A DNA stretch of 35,460 nt from an uncultured Fusobacteriaceae bacterium. GTDB taxonomy: Bacteria; Fusobacteriota; Fusobacteriia; Fusobacteriales; Fusobacteriaceae. Shown piece after piece: positions 1 to 8,291 of this stretch. The notes beneath the pieces were generated by a model. It worked only from the letters and a program-made list of their open reading frames with translations, was not told the DNA's origin and did not search any database. Position 1 is the first letter of the stretch. Every line of letters starts with the position of its first letter. The DNA lies in NCBI GenBank assembly GCA_947072665.1, contig CAMTIW010000009.1, forward strand, positions 1 through 35,460. The letters are read 5' to 3'. The position numbers were made by a program, and so were the translations under genes.

Positions 1-14
1 CCCCATGCTTGGGG
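1..14. other. GC-rich window edge with short inverted repeat
   Basis: Bases 1-5 (CCCCA) pair with 10-14 (TGGGG) around a four-base loop, and the GC-rich stretch runs to about base 26. This is strikingly GC-rich for this DNA. It could be the 3' end of a structured RNA or of a gene lying outside the window. No known family is recognised and the left half is cut off. Confidence 0.25.
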
Positions 15-28
15 GCAGGGGGTTGGAA

Positions 29-48
29 ATAGGCTTTAGCCTTTTTTT
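29..48 (+). terminator. Possible intrinsic terminator for an upstream plus-strand transcript
   Basis: The short stem AGGC-TTTA-GCCT is extended by flanking A/T pairs and followed by seven T. The T-run is on the plus strand, so it would end a transcript entering from the left edge and converging on the minus-strand protease gene. The stem is short, so the call is tentative. Confidence 0.45.
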
Positions 49-784
49 ATATATTTATAAATTTCTCTAATAAATTTATAAAAAAACTATATAGTGGATA
101 AATAAATTTATTTAATAGTCCAGTCCATGCTAATAGAATAATGAAAAAAAATCCATATTTATCCAAAGAAAAAATCCAATAACGTAAATCTTTACTAGAA
201 AAACTGGCTATAATTTTAGAGCCATCTAGAGGTGGAATTGGAATAAGATTAAAAATAGCTAAAATTAAATTAATAGAGATGAAATATACTAAATAAGGAT
301 AAATTTTTATAATAAAAGATTCAGGAATAACTTTAATTAATAAAGCACCTAAAAAAGCTAATAAAAGATTCATTACTATACCAGCAACAGAAATTAAAAA
401 CTCACCTAAACGACCATTTTTAAGATTAAAATAATTAACAGGAACAGGTTTAGCCCAACCTATAATGAAATTAGAACCAGTAAAAATTAACATTAAAGGC
501 AAGATAATACCCATGGGGTCAATATGTTTTAAAGGATTCAAGGTCAGGCGTCCACTTATTTTAGCCGTATTATCCCCTGAATAGTTAGCAGCAATTCCAT
601 GAGCAATTTCATGAAGCATAATAGAAATAATAAAAATAGGTATTTTAATAAAAACACCTGGATTGTTAAACAAAACAGAATAAAATTTATAAAGAAAAAA
701 TGTAAAAAACAAAATTAATAAAAATATAATAATATTTTTATTTTCTTTATTAACTTCTAAAAAATTTTGTAAATAATTTTTCAT
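47..784 (-). CDS. Site-2 protease family (M50) membrane metalloprotease
   Basis: This 245-residue integral membrane protein is a predicted zinc intramembrane protease of the M50 family. The zinc-binding motif HEIAH is at residues 58-62 inside a hydrophobic segment. The second conserved motif, NLIPIPPLDG, is at 179-188, with Asp187 the expected third zinc ligand. There are about five to six hydrophobic segments and no PDZ domain, so it belongs to the compact group (YwhC/SpoIVFB-like) rather than to the RseP type with PDZ domains. The ATG follows an AAAGGAG ribosome-binding site. It lies 26 bases downstream of the ZIP transporter on the same strand and is probably co-transcribed with it. The substrate cannot be told from sequence; many such short M50 proteins remain uncharacterised. 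Confidence 0.88.
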   Translation of the reverse strand: MKNYLQNFLEVNKENKNIIIFLLILFFTFFLYKFYSVLFNNPGVFIKIPIFIISIMLHEIAHGIAANYSGDNTAKISGRLTLNPLKHIDPMGIILPLMLIFTGSNFIIGWAKPVPVNYFNLKNGRLGEFLISVAGIVMNLLLAFLGALLIKVIPESFIIKIYPYLVYFISINLILAIFNLIPIPPLDGSKIIASFSSKDLRYWIFSLDKYGFFFIILLAWTGLLNKFIYPLYSFFINLLEKFINI

Positions 785-810
785 AGAAATCTCCTTTATT
801 TTTTCAAAAA

Positions 811-1614
811 TTATCCAAGTGCAACATCTAAGACCATCATAGTAGCAAACCCAAGCATGGCACCTATAGTTCCAGAATCATCATGATCATCAGCAGCATT
901 GGGAATAAGTTCTTCAATCACAACATAAATCATAGCGCCAGCAGCAAAGGCTAGAGCGTATGGAAGAAGAGAACGCATACTCAAGACAAAGATAGCACCT
1001 AATACACCAGCAATAGGCTCTACAAGCCCTGAAGCTTGCCCATAATAGAATGCCTTCAATCTAGAAATACCTTCTCGACGAAGGGGTACTGAAACAGCAG
1101 CACCTTCAGGAAAATTTTGAAGTCCAATACCAATAGCTAAAGAAATGGCACCTCCCAGTGATGCAGAGGGGATTCCAGAAGCAGCAGCACCAAAAGCAAC
1201 TCCCACAGCAAGTCCTTCTGGGATATTGTGTAGGGTAACTGCTAAAACCAAGAGAATACTTCTTTGCCAACTAGTTTTAATTCCTTCTGTTTGCTTCATA
1301 CCACTGTGTAAATGGGGAAGTATTTTATCTATTGACCAAAGGAAAATACCACCAGTTAAAAATCCTATTACTGCTGGAATCCAAGATGTCATTCCCATGG
1401 ATTCAGCAAGTTCTATTGCAGGGTTTAAAAGTGACCAGAAACTCGCTGCAATCATGACACCAGAAGCAAATCCTAGCATTCCATTAAGAATTCTTTTATT
1501 AATTGATTTAAAGAAAAAAACCATACTAGCTCCAAGAGCAGTGACCGCCCAAGTAAAAAGTGTAGCTAAAAGAGCTTGTAAAATAGGATTAAAAGTTTTA
1601 AATAGTTCAAACAT
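811..1614 (-). CDS. ZIP family divalent metal transporter (ZupT/GufA-like)
   Basis: This 267-residue protein with about eight membrane segments is predicted to import zinc or related divalent metals. The paired metal-site motifs of the ZIP family are present: HNIPEG at residues 129-134 and QNFPEG at 166-171. A short cytoplasmic loop, HLHSG at 101-105, carries extra histidines as expected for metal sensing or handover. The length matches bacterial ZIPs of the GufA/ZupT group. The start has a strong AAGGAGG site. GC is clearly higher than its neighbours: three 60-base lines counted by hand gave 43-53 %, against 27 % in a line of the adjacent ligase gene. Codons such as CTG, ATC, CCC and GCC are used, suggesting recent transfer from a less AT-rich donor. 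Metal specificity is not determined. Confidence 0.9.
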   Translation of the reverse strand: MFELFKTFNPILQALLATLFTWAVTALGASMVFFFKSINKRILNGMLGFASGVMIAASFWSLLNPAIELAESMGMTSWIPAVIGFLTGGIFLWSIDKILPHLHSGMKQTEGIKTSWQRSILLVLAVTLHNIPEGLAVGVAFGAAASGIPSASLGGAISLAIGIGLQNFPEGAAVSVPLRREGISRLKAFYYGQASGLVEPIAGVLGAIFVLSMRSLLPYALAFAAGAMIYVVIEELIPNAADDHDDSGTIGAMLGFATMMVLDVALG

Positions 1615-1734
1615 AGTAGCCTCCTTCAGTATTTTTTTTATATCTTAAAAAAAAATCATTTAAAACATAGCAAAAAATTCAATATTAATGTATTATATAT
1701 TAAGTAAAATAAAATAATTATAAAAAGAAAAATA

Positions 1735-1764
1735 ACTATTATGTAAATTATACTGCATAATAGT
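1735..1764. promoter_or_regulatory. Inverted repeat upstream of ligase-ACP-PlsC gene
   Basis: Nine perfectly complementary bases, ACTATTATG (1735-1743) and CATAATAGT (1756-1764), flank an A/T-rich centre containing a TATACT (1749-1754) that could be a -10 box. The repeat ends 30 bases before the ATG at 1795. It could be an operator overlapping the promoter, or a hairpin in the leader. No good -35 box was found. Confidence 0.4.
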
Positions 1765-1794
1765 ATAAAAGTCTTTTTTTTTTGGAGGAAACAT

Positions 1795-4284
1795 ATGAAT
1801 TTTTTATATAACAGAAAAAAAACAGCGATTATTTATAATAATATTGAATATTCCTACGAACAACTAATAAACGCATCTAAGTATTATGCTTCACTTTTAA
1901 ATATTAAAAAAGATGATAGAGTTGTTCTATTTATCGAAAATAGACCTGAATTTATATATGGAATATTTGGAATATGGGATAAGAAAGGTATATCGGTAAC
2001 TCTAGATGCAACATCAGATATAGAACAAGTGAGTTATGTACTGAAAGATTGTACTCCTGCTTATATGTTCACATCTCAAGAAAATTATGAAGTAGCAATG
2101 GCTGCGAGAGAACTTTCTGGATCAAAAATGGTAATAATAAATGTAGATGAAGAAGTCATTCCAGAAAAATTTGTAGACGCAGAGTCTGTAATTGAAGGAT
2201 TAGACCAAGAAAAAACAATAGCTATTTTATACACTTCTGGTACGACAGGACTTCCAAAAGGAGTAATGATAAGTTTTAAAAATTTAATGGCAAATTTATT
2301 GGCATTAAGTGAGATAAATCTAGTAAGCGAGAAGGATAGAGTTTTAGGTATGTTACCTTTCCATCATATATTACCACTTGCTGGTACAATTATGTTACCT
2401 TTATATTTTGGAGGAACATTAGTAATATTGAAAGAACTTTCTTCAGAGGCAATAAAAACTACCTTAGCAAAATATAAAATAACATTTGTTATAGGTGTAC
2501 CAAGAGTTTGGGAGATGTTTCATAAAGGAATAATGGCTAAAATAAATAGTTCAAAAATAGTTAGTAGACTGTTTAAAATTTGTGAAAAAATAAATAATAA
2601 AACTTTAAATAAAATCGTATTTAAAAAAGTCCAAGAAGCTTTTGGTGGACATATAAATATATTAGTTTCTGGAGGAGCAAAGCTAGATACTCAAATAACG
2701 AAAGATTTTACAACACTTGGATTTACCATGATGGAAGGGTATGGGCTCACAGAAACATCTCCAATTATATCTTTTAATAGGATTGGAAATATAAAAGCTG
2801 GTACGGTTGGAACTCCTATTCCTAGGGTAGAGGTGAAAATAGCAGATGATGGAGAACTTTTGGTACGTGGAGAGAACGTTATGCAAGGTTACTACAATAA
2901 TCCAGTGGCAACTGCAGCAGTAATAGATGAAAATGGATGGTTCTCCACAGGAGATTTAGCTACATATGATGGTCAACATATAACAATAACAGGAAGAAAA
3001 AAAGAGATGATAGTACTATCTAATGGGAAAAATATTAATCCAGCAGATATAGAAATAGAACTAATGAGAGGTAGCGATTTAATTAAAGAAGTTGCAGTAG
3101 TTGAGCATAATAATCATCTATTAGGTCTTATTTATCCAGATTTTGATTTAGCTAAAGAAAGAGGTATAGTTAATATAAAAGAGGAGTTAAAGTGGGATAT
3201 AATAGATAAATATAATGTGACTGCTCCTAAGTATAGAAAAATATTGGAAACTAAAATAGTATCTTTTGAACTTCCTAAAACAAAGTTAGGGAAATTACAA
3301 AGATTTAAATTAGCTGAACTTATTGGTGTAATAAAACCAGAAGAAAAAATAAAAGAAGAGAAAGTAGTAAAAAGTGATTATGTAGAAACTGAAGAATATA
3401 TAAAATTAAAAGAATATTTACAAAAAGTTCATACGGAAGCAGATATAACTCCAGAATCACATGTGGAAATAGATATTGGAATGGATTCACTTGATAATGT
3501 AGAATTATTAAGCTATATAGAGAGTACATTTGGTGTTGAAATGACAGAAGAAGATCTTTCTAAAGTTAAATTAGTTAGAGAAATAGCAGATTTTATTAAA
3601 GCTAAAGGTGGAGAATTTAAAGAAGGAGACATTGATTGGAAAAAAATACTAGATTCTCCTACTAATTATCCAATGCCTAATTCTAATTTTATAGGGACAA
3701 TTTTAAATATATTATTTATTAAACCATTTTTTTCATTATATGTAAAATTAAATAAAAAAGGAGAAGAAAAAATCCCAAATGAGGCAGTTATATTTGTTGG
3801 GAACCATCAAAGTATGTTAGATGCTTTTGCTTTTTCACAATTATTAACTTCTAAAATGAAGAATAAAACATATTATTTAGGTGTATCTATTCACTTTGCT
3901 TCAAAATTCAAAAAATATGTAGCAGATAATTCCAATGTAATTTTAATTGATATGAATAAAAATATAAAAGAAACATTAAAAGTTGTAGCAAAAGTTTTGA
4001 AATCTGGAGATAATATTGTTATATTCCCAGAAGGAGCTAGAACAAGAGATGGTGAGTTACAAGAATTTAAGAAAAGTTTCGCAATTATAGCTAAGGAACT
4101 AAATATACCTGTAGTTGTATTTGGAATAAAAGGAGCTTATGATTTAATGCCTTTTGGTCAAAGTAAACCATCTAAGGGTGAAATGAATGTAGAAATACTA
4201 AAAGTAATTTTACCTAAAGAACTGACAATTGAAGAGATTGTTAAAGAATCAAGAGGAAAAGTAGCCGAATTTTTAAAGAAATAA
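1795..4284 (+). CDS. Trifunctional AMP-forming acyl ligase / acyl carrier / PlsC acyltransferase (copy A)
   Basis: This 829-residue fusion has three domains in order. First, an ANL-family acyl-adenylating ligase (about 1-515): P-loop YTSGTTGLPKG 146-156, GYGLTET 315-321, TGD 385-387, GRKKEMI 400-406 and catalytic Lys500 in TKLGK. Second, an acyl carrier domain (about 530-605) with attachment Ser565 in GMDSL. Third, a PlsC/LPLAT acyltransferase (about 630-829) with the H-x4-D motif at His671/Asp676 and FPEGAR at 744-749. The likely role is to activate a free fatty acid, load it on its own carrier and transfer it to a lysophospholipid or another glycerol acceptor. E. coli Aas joins related activities but with the acyltransferase first and no internal carrier. 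GGAGG lies six bases before the ATG. dapF follows at once. The acceptor lipid is unknown. Confidence 0.88.
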   Translation: MNFLYNRKKTAIIYNNIEYSYEQLINASKYYASLLNIKKDDRVVLFIENRPEFIYGIFGIWDKKGISVTLDATSDIEQVSYVLKDCTPAYMFTSQENYEVAMAARELSGSKMVIINVDEEVIPEKFVDAESVIEGLDQEKTIAILYTSGTTGLPKGVMISFKNLMANLLALSEINLVSEKDRVLGMLPFHHILPLAGTIMLPLYFGGTLVILKELSSEAIKTTLAKYKITFVIGVPRVWEMFHKGIMAKINSSKIVSRLFKICEKINNKTLNKIVFKKVQEAFGGHINILVSGGAKLDTQITKDFTTLGFTMMEGYGLTETSPIISFNRIGNIKAGTVGTPIPRVEVKIADDGELLVRGENVMQGYYNNPVATAAVIDENGWFSTGDLATYDGQHITITGRKKEMIVLSNGKNINPADIEIELMRGSDLIKEVAVVEHNNHLLGLIYPDFDLAKERGIVNIKEELKWDIIDKYNVTAPKYRKILETKIVSFELPKTKLGKLQRFKLAELIGVIKPEEKIKEEKVVKSDYVETEEYIKLKEYLQKVHTEADITPESHVEIDIGMDSLDNVELLSYIESTFGVEMTEEDLSKVKLVREIADFIKAKGGEFKEGDIDWKKILDSPTNYPMPNSNFIGTILNILFIKPFFSLYVKLNKKGEEKIPNEAVIFVGNHQSMLDAFAFSQLLTSKMKNKTYYLGVSIHFASKFKKYVADNSNVILIDMNKNIKETLKVVAKVLKSGDNIVIFPEGARTRDGELQEFKKSFAIIAKELNIPVVVFGIKGAYDLMPFGQSKPSKGEMNVEILKVILPKELTIEEIVKESRGKVAEFLKK

Positions 4285-4297
4285 TTTGGAGGAAATA

Positions 4298-5128
4298 ATG
4301 AAATTCACAAAAATGCATGGTGCAGGAAATGACTTTATTTTACTTCATAGTTCTGACAATTGTTTTAAAGATATACCCAAATTAACTATTAGAATGTGCC
4401 ATAGAAGATTTGGTGTTGGAGCTGATGGACTTATGACATATGAAAAAAGTTTAACTGCAGATATTAAAATGAATTATTATAATTCAGATGGTTCTAGAGC
4501 TAGTATGTGTGGCAATGGTATTAGATGTTTTTCAAAGTTTGTGTATGATAATAAAATTGTTGATTCCAATATATTTCATGTGGAAACTGATGATGGAATT
4601 AAACATATAATTATACATATAGAGGATAAAGAAAAGATGATGATAGATGTAGATATGGGCTATCCTAGCTTTAAAAGTGAAGATATTCCTGTCAAAAGTG
4701 AAAATAAAAATTTCATCTTAAAAGAATTAGAAATTGAAGGACTTAAGATTAAAGTTTCCAGTATTCATATGGGTGTTCCTCATACTGTTATATATTTGAA
4801 AGAATTTGAAGATATAAATTTAGATTATATAGGTGAAAGAATAGAGAATCTTGATATTTTCAAAAAGAAAACTAATGTTAATTTCGTAAAAATATTAGAT
4901 AGAAAAAAAATAGAAGTTAAAACATGGGAAAGAGGAGCAGGAAGGACTTTAGCTTGTGGGACAGGATGTTGTTCCAGTGTTATATTAGGAAATTATTTAG
5001 GATATTTAGAAGCTGATGTAGAAGTGATTACAGAGGGTGGAGAACTATTTATTAGCTTGAATAAAAATTTTAAAACACTGATGTCAGGAACAGCAATTTC
5101 TGTATTTAGTGGTGAATTTTATGAATAA
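4298..5128 (+). CDS. dapF: Diaminopimelate epimerase
   Basis: This 276-residue protein interconverts LL- and meso-diaminopimelate for peptidoglycan and lysine synthesis. Both catalytic cysteines are present in their signatures: Cys71 in ASMCGNGIRC and Cys220 in LACGTGCC. The substrate-binding ERGAGRT is at 211-217. I take the ATG at 4298, because the TTG further upstream (4286) overlaps the GGAGG ribosome-binding site at 4288-4292. It starts 13 bases after the ligase-ACP-PlsC gene, so the two share a transcript that ends at the hairpin just beyond the stop codon. Some Fusobacterium species are known to use meso-lanthionine instead of DAP in the wall, so the physiological substrate may vary with the species. 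Confidence 0.96.
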   Translation: MKFTKMHGAGNDFILLHSSDNCFKDIPKLTIRMCHRRFGVGADGLMTYEKSLTADIKMNYYNSDGSRASMCGNGIRCFSKFVYDNKIVDSNIFHVETDDGIKHIIIHIEDKEKMMIDVDMGYPSFKSEDIPVKSENKNFILKELEIEGLKIKVSSIHMGVPHTVIYLKEFEDINLDYIGERIENLDIFKKKTNVNFVKILDRKKIEVKTWERGAGRTLACGTGCCSSVILGNYLGYLEADVEVITEGGELFISLNKNFKTLMSGTAISVFSGEFYE

Positions 5129-5157
5129 AAAATAGAGAGCAAAAGCTCTCTATTTTT
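5128..5157. terminator. Bidirectional intrinsic terminator
   Basis: A stem AAAATAGAGAGC with loop AAAA and GCTCTCTATTTTT gives T-runs on both strands. It serves dapF (plus) and the converging ligase gene (minus), whose stop codon it overlaps. Confidence 0.9.
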
Positions 5158-7612
5158 ATTTTGATTCAACCCAATTTTTTATTGTATCTCTAGCTTTAAG
5201 AACTATTTCTTCATAGGATAAATTTTTAGTACTGAAATTTTCAAAAAATTTCAATTCTACATTTCCAGATTTAGGATATTTTTCATTAGCTGGGAAAAGT
5301 TCATAAGCACCTTTAATACCAAAAGGAACTATGGGAACATTTAATTCTTTTGCTAAAATGGCAAAAGTTTTTTTAAAATCTAACATATGTCCATTTCTTG
5401 TTCTAACACCTTCTGGAAATATAACAACACTTCCACCAGCTTTTAATATAGAAGCTGCAGATTTCAAAGAATTACTAACATTCTTATTAATATCAACAAT
5501 GATTATATTGGAATTATCTGCCATGAATTTCATTAATCCAGATTTAAAATGCTTTACCTTTGCTAAATAATGAATTTTTGTCAGGGTACTATTTTTAATA
5601 GCATTATTGAATAAAAATGAATCTGCAAAACTTTGATGATTTCCAACATATATAGCTGGTGTATTTAAAATATTTTCTTGACCTGAAGATTTTTCTTTAA
5701 TATAGAAAAAGAAAAAAGGTTTAAATATAAATCTAACAATTTTTCCAACTATATTATATTTTAATTTACATGGGGTTACGGAATTTAGTTCATTAGCCCA
5801 GTTTTTTTCTTCAATTTTAATATCAGTTGCGTTGTCTCTTAGATATTCTGCTAGTTTCTCTACAGTTGAATATTTAAGAAATAATTTTTGCTCAGCTTTA
5901 ATACCAAATTTATAATGAATAAAAACTAAAAGTTCAGTGATATCCAAAGAATCTAAGCCTAAATCTAATTCTAAATGTGCTGTAGAAACTAAATTTTTTC
6001 CTTTTAGATTAGAAAGGAACTCTTTTAATTCTCTATATTCTTCAAAATCAGGATCAATAGTATTGCTCTTATTATCTTCAGTTTTTATCAAAATATCTTT
6101 TATTAAGAATCTTCTTATTTTTCCTAGTTTTGTTTTTGGAAACTCCTCTTGAAGAATTTTTATATCTAGAATTTTTTTATAGCTAGGAGCATTACTATTA
6201 TACTTATCTATTATTCCCCACTTAAATGTTTCTAAAATATTTGTAATACCTTCATCTTGTATTTTTTGAAAATTAGGATAAATAACTACAGTTAATAAAG
6301 AATCATACTCAATTATAGCTACTTCTTGAATTAAATTTGAATTTTCTTCTAGCCACATTTCAATTTCAATAGGATTTATATTTTTACCATTGGATAAAAC
6401 AATCATCTCTTTTTTTCTACCTGTAATGTAGAGATAATCATTTTTAAGTTCACCTAAATCTCCTGTATAAAACCATCCTTCTTTATCTATAACCTCTGAT
6501 GTAGCTACAGGATTATTATAATATCCTTTCATGACATTTCTGCCTCTGACTAAAATTTCTCCTTCCATAGTAAATTTTATCTCTATACCAGGAAGAATTT
6601 TTCCTCCAGCTCCAGGGATAACTTGATTTATAGGAGTAAAACAAATCATAGGTGCAGTTTCTGTAAGACCATATCCTTCGCAAATATCAATTCCTAATGT
6701 AAGGAAATCCTTTGCAATTTGCGGATTTAATTTAGAACCACCTGAAACAAAGAATCTTAAGTTACCTCCAAACTCTTCATGAACTTTTTTGAAAACTTTT
6801 TTACTTAAATTTTTATTTTGTAATTTTTCCATAAGTTTAAAAATGCCTTTTGTTATAGATGAAGCATTAATTTTCCCTAATATTTTTTTGTGAATTGCTT
6901 CCCAAAGTCTTGGAACACCAATCATAAAGGTAACTTTATAAGTTTTAAAGGCATCTATCATAGCTTGAGAAGATACTTCTTTTAAAAATACAATAGTTGC
7001 ACCTTTTGCAAAGGGAACTATTCCTGCACCTAAAAGTGGAAAAATATGATGCATAGGTAAAAGAGCAAGGACAATATCAGTATCTTCATACATTTTATAG
7101 GTATCTAATCCTTCTATATTTACAAGAATATTGTCAAATGTTAACATAACACCCTTTGGACTCCCTGTTGTCCCAGAAGTATAAAGCATAAGCACAGTAT
7201 CTTTGAGATTAGGAGACTGGATAATCAAACTATCTCCTAGATATATAGGTTGTTCATCGTCCACTATTATTGTTTTAATATTTAAATTTAAATTTGATAA
7301 TGCAAGTTCTACGTTATTTTTATTTTTCTCAGATGAGAAAATATATTTTGGCTGAGAGTCAAGTAAATAAAATTCCAAATCTTTTGAATTAAAACTAGAA
7401 TCTAGACAGACACAGATACCTTTCTTGTCCCAAATACCCAAGAACGAATAAAAAAATTCAGGTCTATTTTCCATATATATAACTACTCTGTCCCCTGGTT
7501 CTAAATTTACTATTTCAGAATATCCTTTAGATTTTTTTATCATTTCTTTATATGAAATATTCTTACGATCATAGATGATAGCTGTTTTATTATAATCTTT
7601 TATAAAAGACAA
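5156..7612 (-). CDS. Trifunctional AMP-forming acyl ligase / acyl carrier / PlsC acyltransferase (copy B)
   Basis: This 818-residue paralogue of the gene at 1795 has the same domain order. The ligase carries YTSGTTG 144-150, GYGLTET 313-319, TGD 383-385 and Lys498. The carrier domain has Ser555 in GLDSL. The PlsC domain has His659/Asp664 and FPEGVR 732-737. All catalytic and attachment residues of the three domains appear intact. The start is TTG at 7610-7612 with AAAGGAGG just upstream; this aligns exactly with the N terminus of copy A (37 of the first 72 residues are identical by my count). It faces copy A across dapF and has its own promoter at 7651-7679. The divergence shows it is an old duplicate, so it may differ in acyl-chain or acceptor choice. 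Confidence 0.87.
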   Translation of the reverse strand: MSFIKDYNKTAIIYDRKNISYKEMIKKSKGYSEIVNLEPGDRVVIYMENRPEFFYSFLGIWDKKGICVCLDSSFNSKDLEFYLLDSQPKYIFSSEKNKNNVELALSNLNLNIKTIIVDDEQPIYLGDSLIIQSPNLKDTVLMLYTSGTTGSPKGVMLTFDNILVNIEGLDTYKMYEDTDIVLALLPMHHIFPLLGAGIVPFAKGATIVFLKEVSSQAMIDAFKTYKVTFMIGVPRLWEAIHKKILGKINASSITKGIFKLMEKLQNKNLSKKVFKKVHEEFGGNLRFFVSGGSKLNPQIAKDFLTLGIDICEGYGLTETAPMICFTPINQVIPGAGGKILPGIEIKFTMEGEILVRGRNVMKGYYNNPVATSEVIDKEGWFYTGDLGELKNDYLYITGRKKEMIVLSNGKNINPIEIEMWLEENSNLIQEVAIIEYDSLLTVVIYPNFQKIQDEGITNILETFKWGIIDKYNSNAPSYKKILDIKILQEEFPKTKLGKIRRFLIKDILIKTEDNKSNTIDPDFEEYRELKEFLSNLKGKNLVSTAHLELDLGLDSLDITELLVFIHYKFGIKAEQKLFLKYSTVEKLAEYLRDNATDIKIEEKNWANELNSVTPCKLKYNIVGKIVRFIFKPFFFFYIKEKSSGQENILNTPAIYVGNHQSFADSFLFNNAIKNSTLTKIHYLAKVKHFKSGLMKFMADNSNIIIVDINKNVSNSLKSAASILKAGGSVVIFPEGVRTRNGHMLDFKKTFAILAKELNVPIVPFGIKGAYELFPANEKYPKSGNVELKFFENFSTKNLSYEEIVLKARDTIKNWVESK

Positions 7613-7650
7613 AAGCCCTCCTTTAAAAACAAGTGTTTTTTTTGTACCAA

Positions 7651-7679
7651 ATTATACCATAATTAGTATTAAAAAGCAA
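7651..7679 (-). promoter_or_regulatory. Promoter of ligase-ACP-PlsC copy B
   Basis: On the minus strand TTGCTT (7679-7674), a 17-base spacer and a perfect TATAAT (7656-7651) lie about 40 bases before the TTG start. Confidence 0.7.
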
Positions 7680-7705
7680 ATAATCTGAACACTATTATAT
7701 TAAAT

Positions 7706-7742
7706 AAAAAAGACGAGAAACTCAACAAGAGCTCTCATCTTT
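7706..7742 (-). terminator. Intrinsic terminator of the small secreted-protein gene
   Basis: On the minus strand the sequence folds as AAAGATGAGA...TCTCGTCTTT, with an inner CTC/GAG stem, and runs into six T. It follows the stop codon at 7749 closely. Confidence 0.75.
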
Positions 7743-7748
7743 ATTATA

Positions 7749-8114
7749 CTATCTTTTAATTCTTTTTAATTCTTTTTCTGTAATAAACATTTGTGTAGTT
7801 CTAGTTTTTACCCATAGTCCGTCACCAATTCTATCAAGAGTTGCAGCAACATTTCTAGCATCTGTATTTATTATTCCATTTCTTTCAATCTCAACAATTG
7901 TTCTAGTTTTTCCAATTCTTGTCATTCCTTTAAAAACATCTCTTTTAGATATTCTCATAACTAGACTTGGAAATTTAGATTCAAACTTTATATGGTTACC
8001 TCTTTCAGAAGCTATAATTTTTGTTAGAGTTTTTCTTCCTCCTACAGTAACGGAACCTGCTAATGTTGAGATACTCATAGCTAGAATGGCTACTGTCATA
8101 ATAATTTTTTTCAT
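7749..8114 (-). CDS. Small secreted basic protein of unknown function
   Basis: This 121-residue protein begins with a clear signal peptide: MKKII, a hydrophobic core to about residue 18, and a likely cleavage after STLAG. The mature part of about 100 residues is rich in Lys, Arg, Ile and Thr, has no cysteine and shows no motif I recognise; the short repeated pattern is alternating charged and hydrophobic residues, suggesting beta structure. The ATG follows GGAGG. It is a single-gene transcript with a textbook promoter (8145-8173) and its own terminator, so it may be abundantly expressed in the periplasm or outside the cell. Function unknown. Confidence 0.82.
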   Translation of the reverse strand: MKKIIMTVAILAMSISTLAGSVTVGGRKTLTKIIASERGNHIKFESKFPSLVMRISKRDVFKGMTRIGKTRTIVEIERNGIINTDARNVAATLDRIGDGLWVKTRTTQMFITEKELKRIKR

Positions 8115-8131
8115 TTACTACCTCCAATTTT

Positions 8132-8145
8132 TGACTGATTAGTCA
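8132..8145. promoter_or_regulatory. Operator-like palindrome at the small secreted-protein promoter
   Basis: TGACT-GATT-AGTCA, with perfect 5-base arms, sits between the -10 box and the gene, over the expected transcription start. The pattern TGAnTGAnTAnTCATT also fits the operator style of TetR-family regulators such as Bacillus FadR. That resemblance is from memory and only suggestive. Confidence 0.45.
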
Positions 8146-8173
8146 TTATACTTCATTTTATGATTGTTGTCAA
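8145..8173 (-). promoter_or_regulatory. Consensus promoter of the small secreted-protein gene
   Basis: On the minus strand a perfect TTGACA (8173-8168), exactly 17 bases, then a perfect TATAAT (8150-8145). Confidence 0.88.
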
Positions 8174-8227
8174 TAAAAAGTCTTATTATGTTATATTTAA
8201 AGTTTTGTTAAAAAAATAAAAAAAATT

Positions 8228-8236
8228 TGGTATACT
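8228..8236 (+). promoter_or_regulatory. Extended -10 promoter for the aminotransferase gene
   Basis: TGG followed by TATACT matches an extended -10 element. The best -35-like hexamer (TTGTTA, 8205-8210) is 20 bases away, too far to be convincing. Confidence 0.4.
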
Positions 8237-8291
8237 ATAGAAAAATAGAAAAAATATTTTTTGATAACTTTTAAAATATGGAGGAAAAATA

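Noticed and set aside
1145-1648. Open frame on the plus strand opposite the ZIP gene
   Set aside because: It is the antisense of a well-supported ZIP transporter, has no ribosome-binding site and its product resembles no protein I know.
4286-4297. TTG start giving four extra residues to DapF
   Set aside because: This codon lies within the GGAGG ribosome-binding site used by the ATG at 4298, and the extra residues are not family-like.
1795-7612. Inverted repeat of about 2.4 kb that could flip dapF
   Set aside because: The two ligase genes are too different for efficient homologous recombination, so they are old paralogues and not an active inversion switch.
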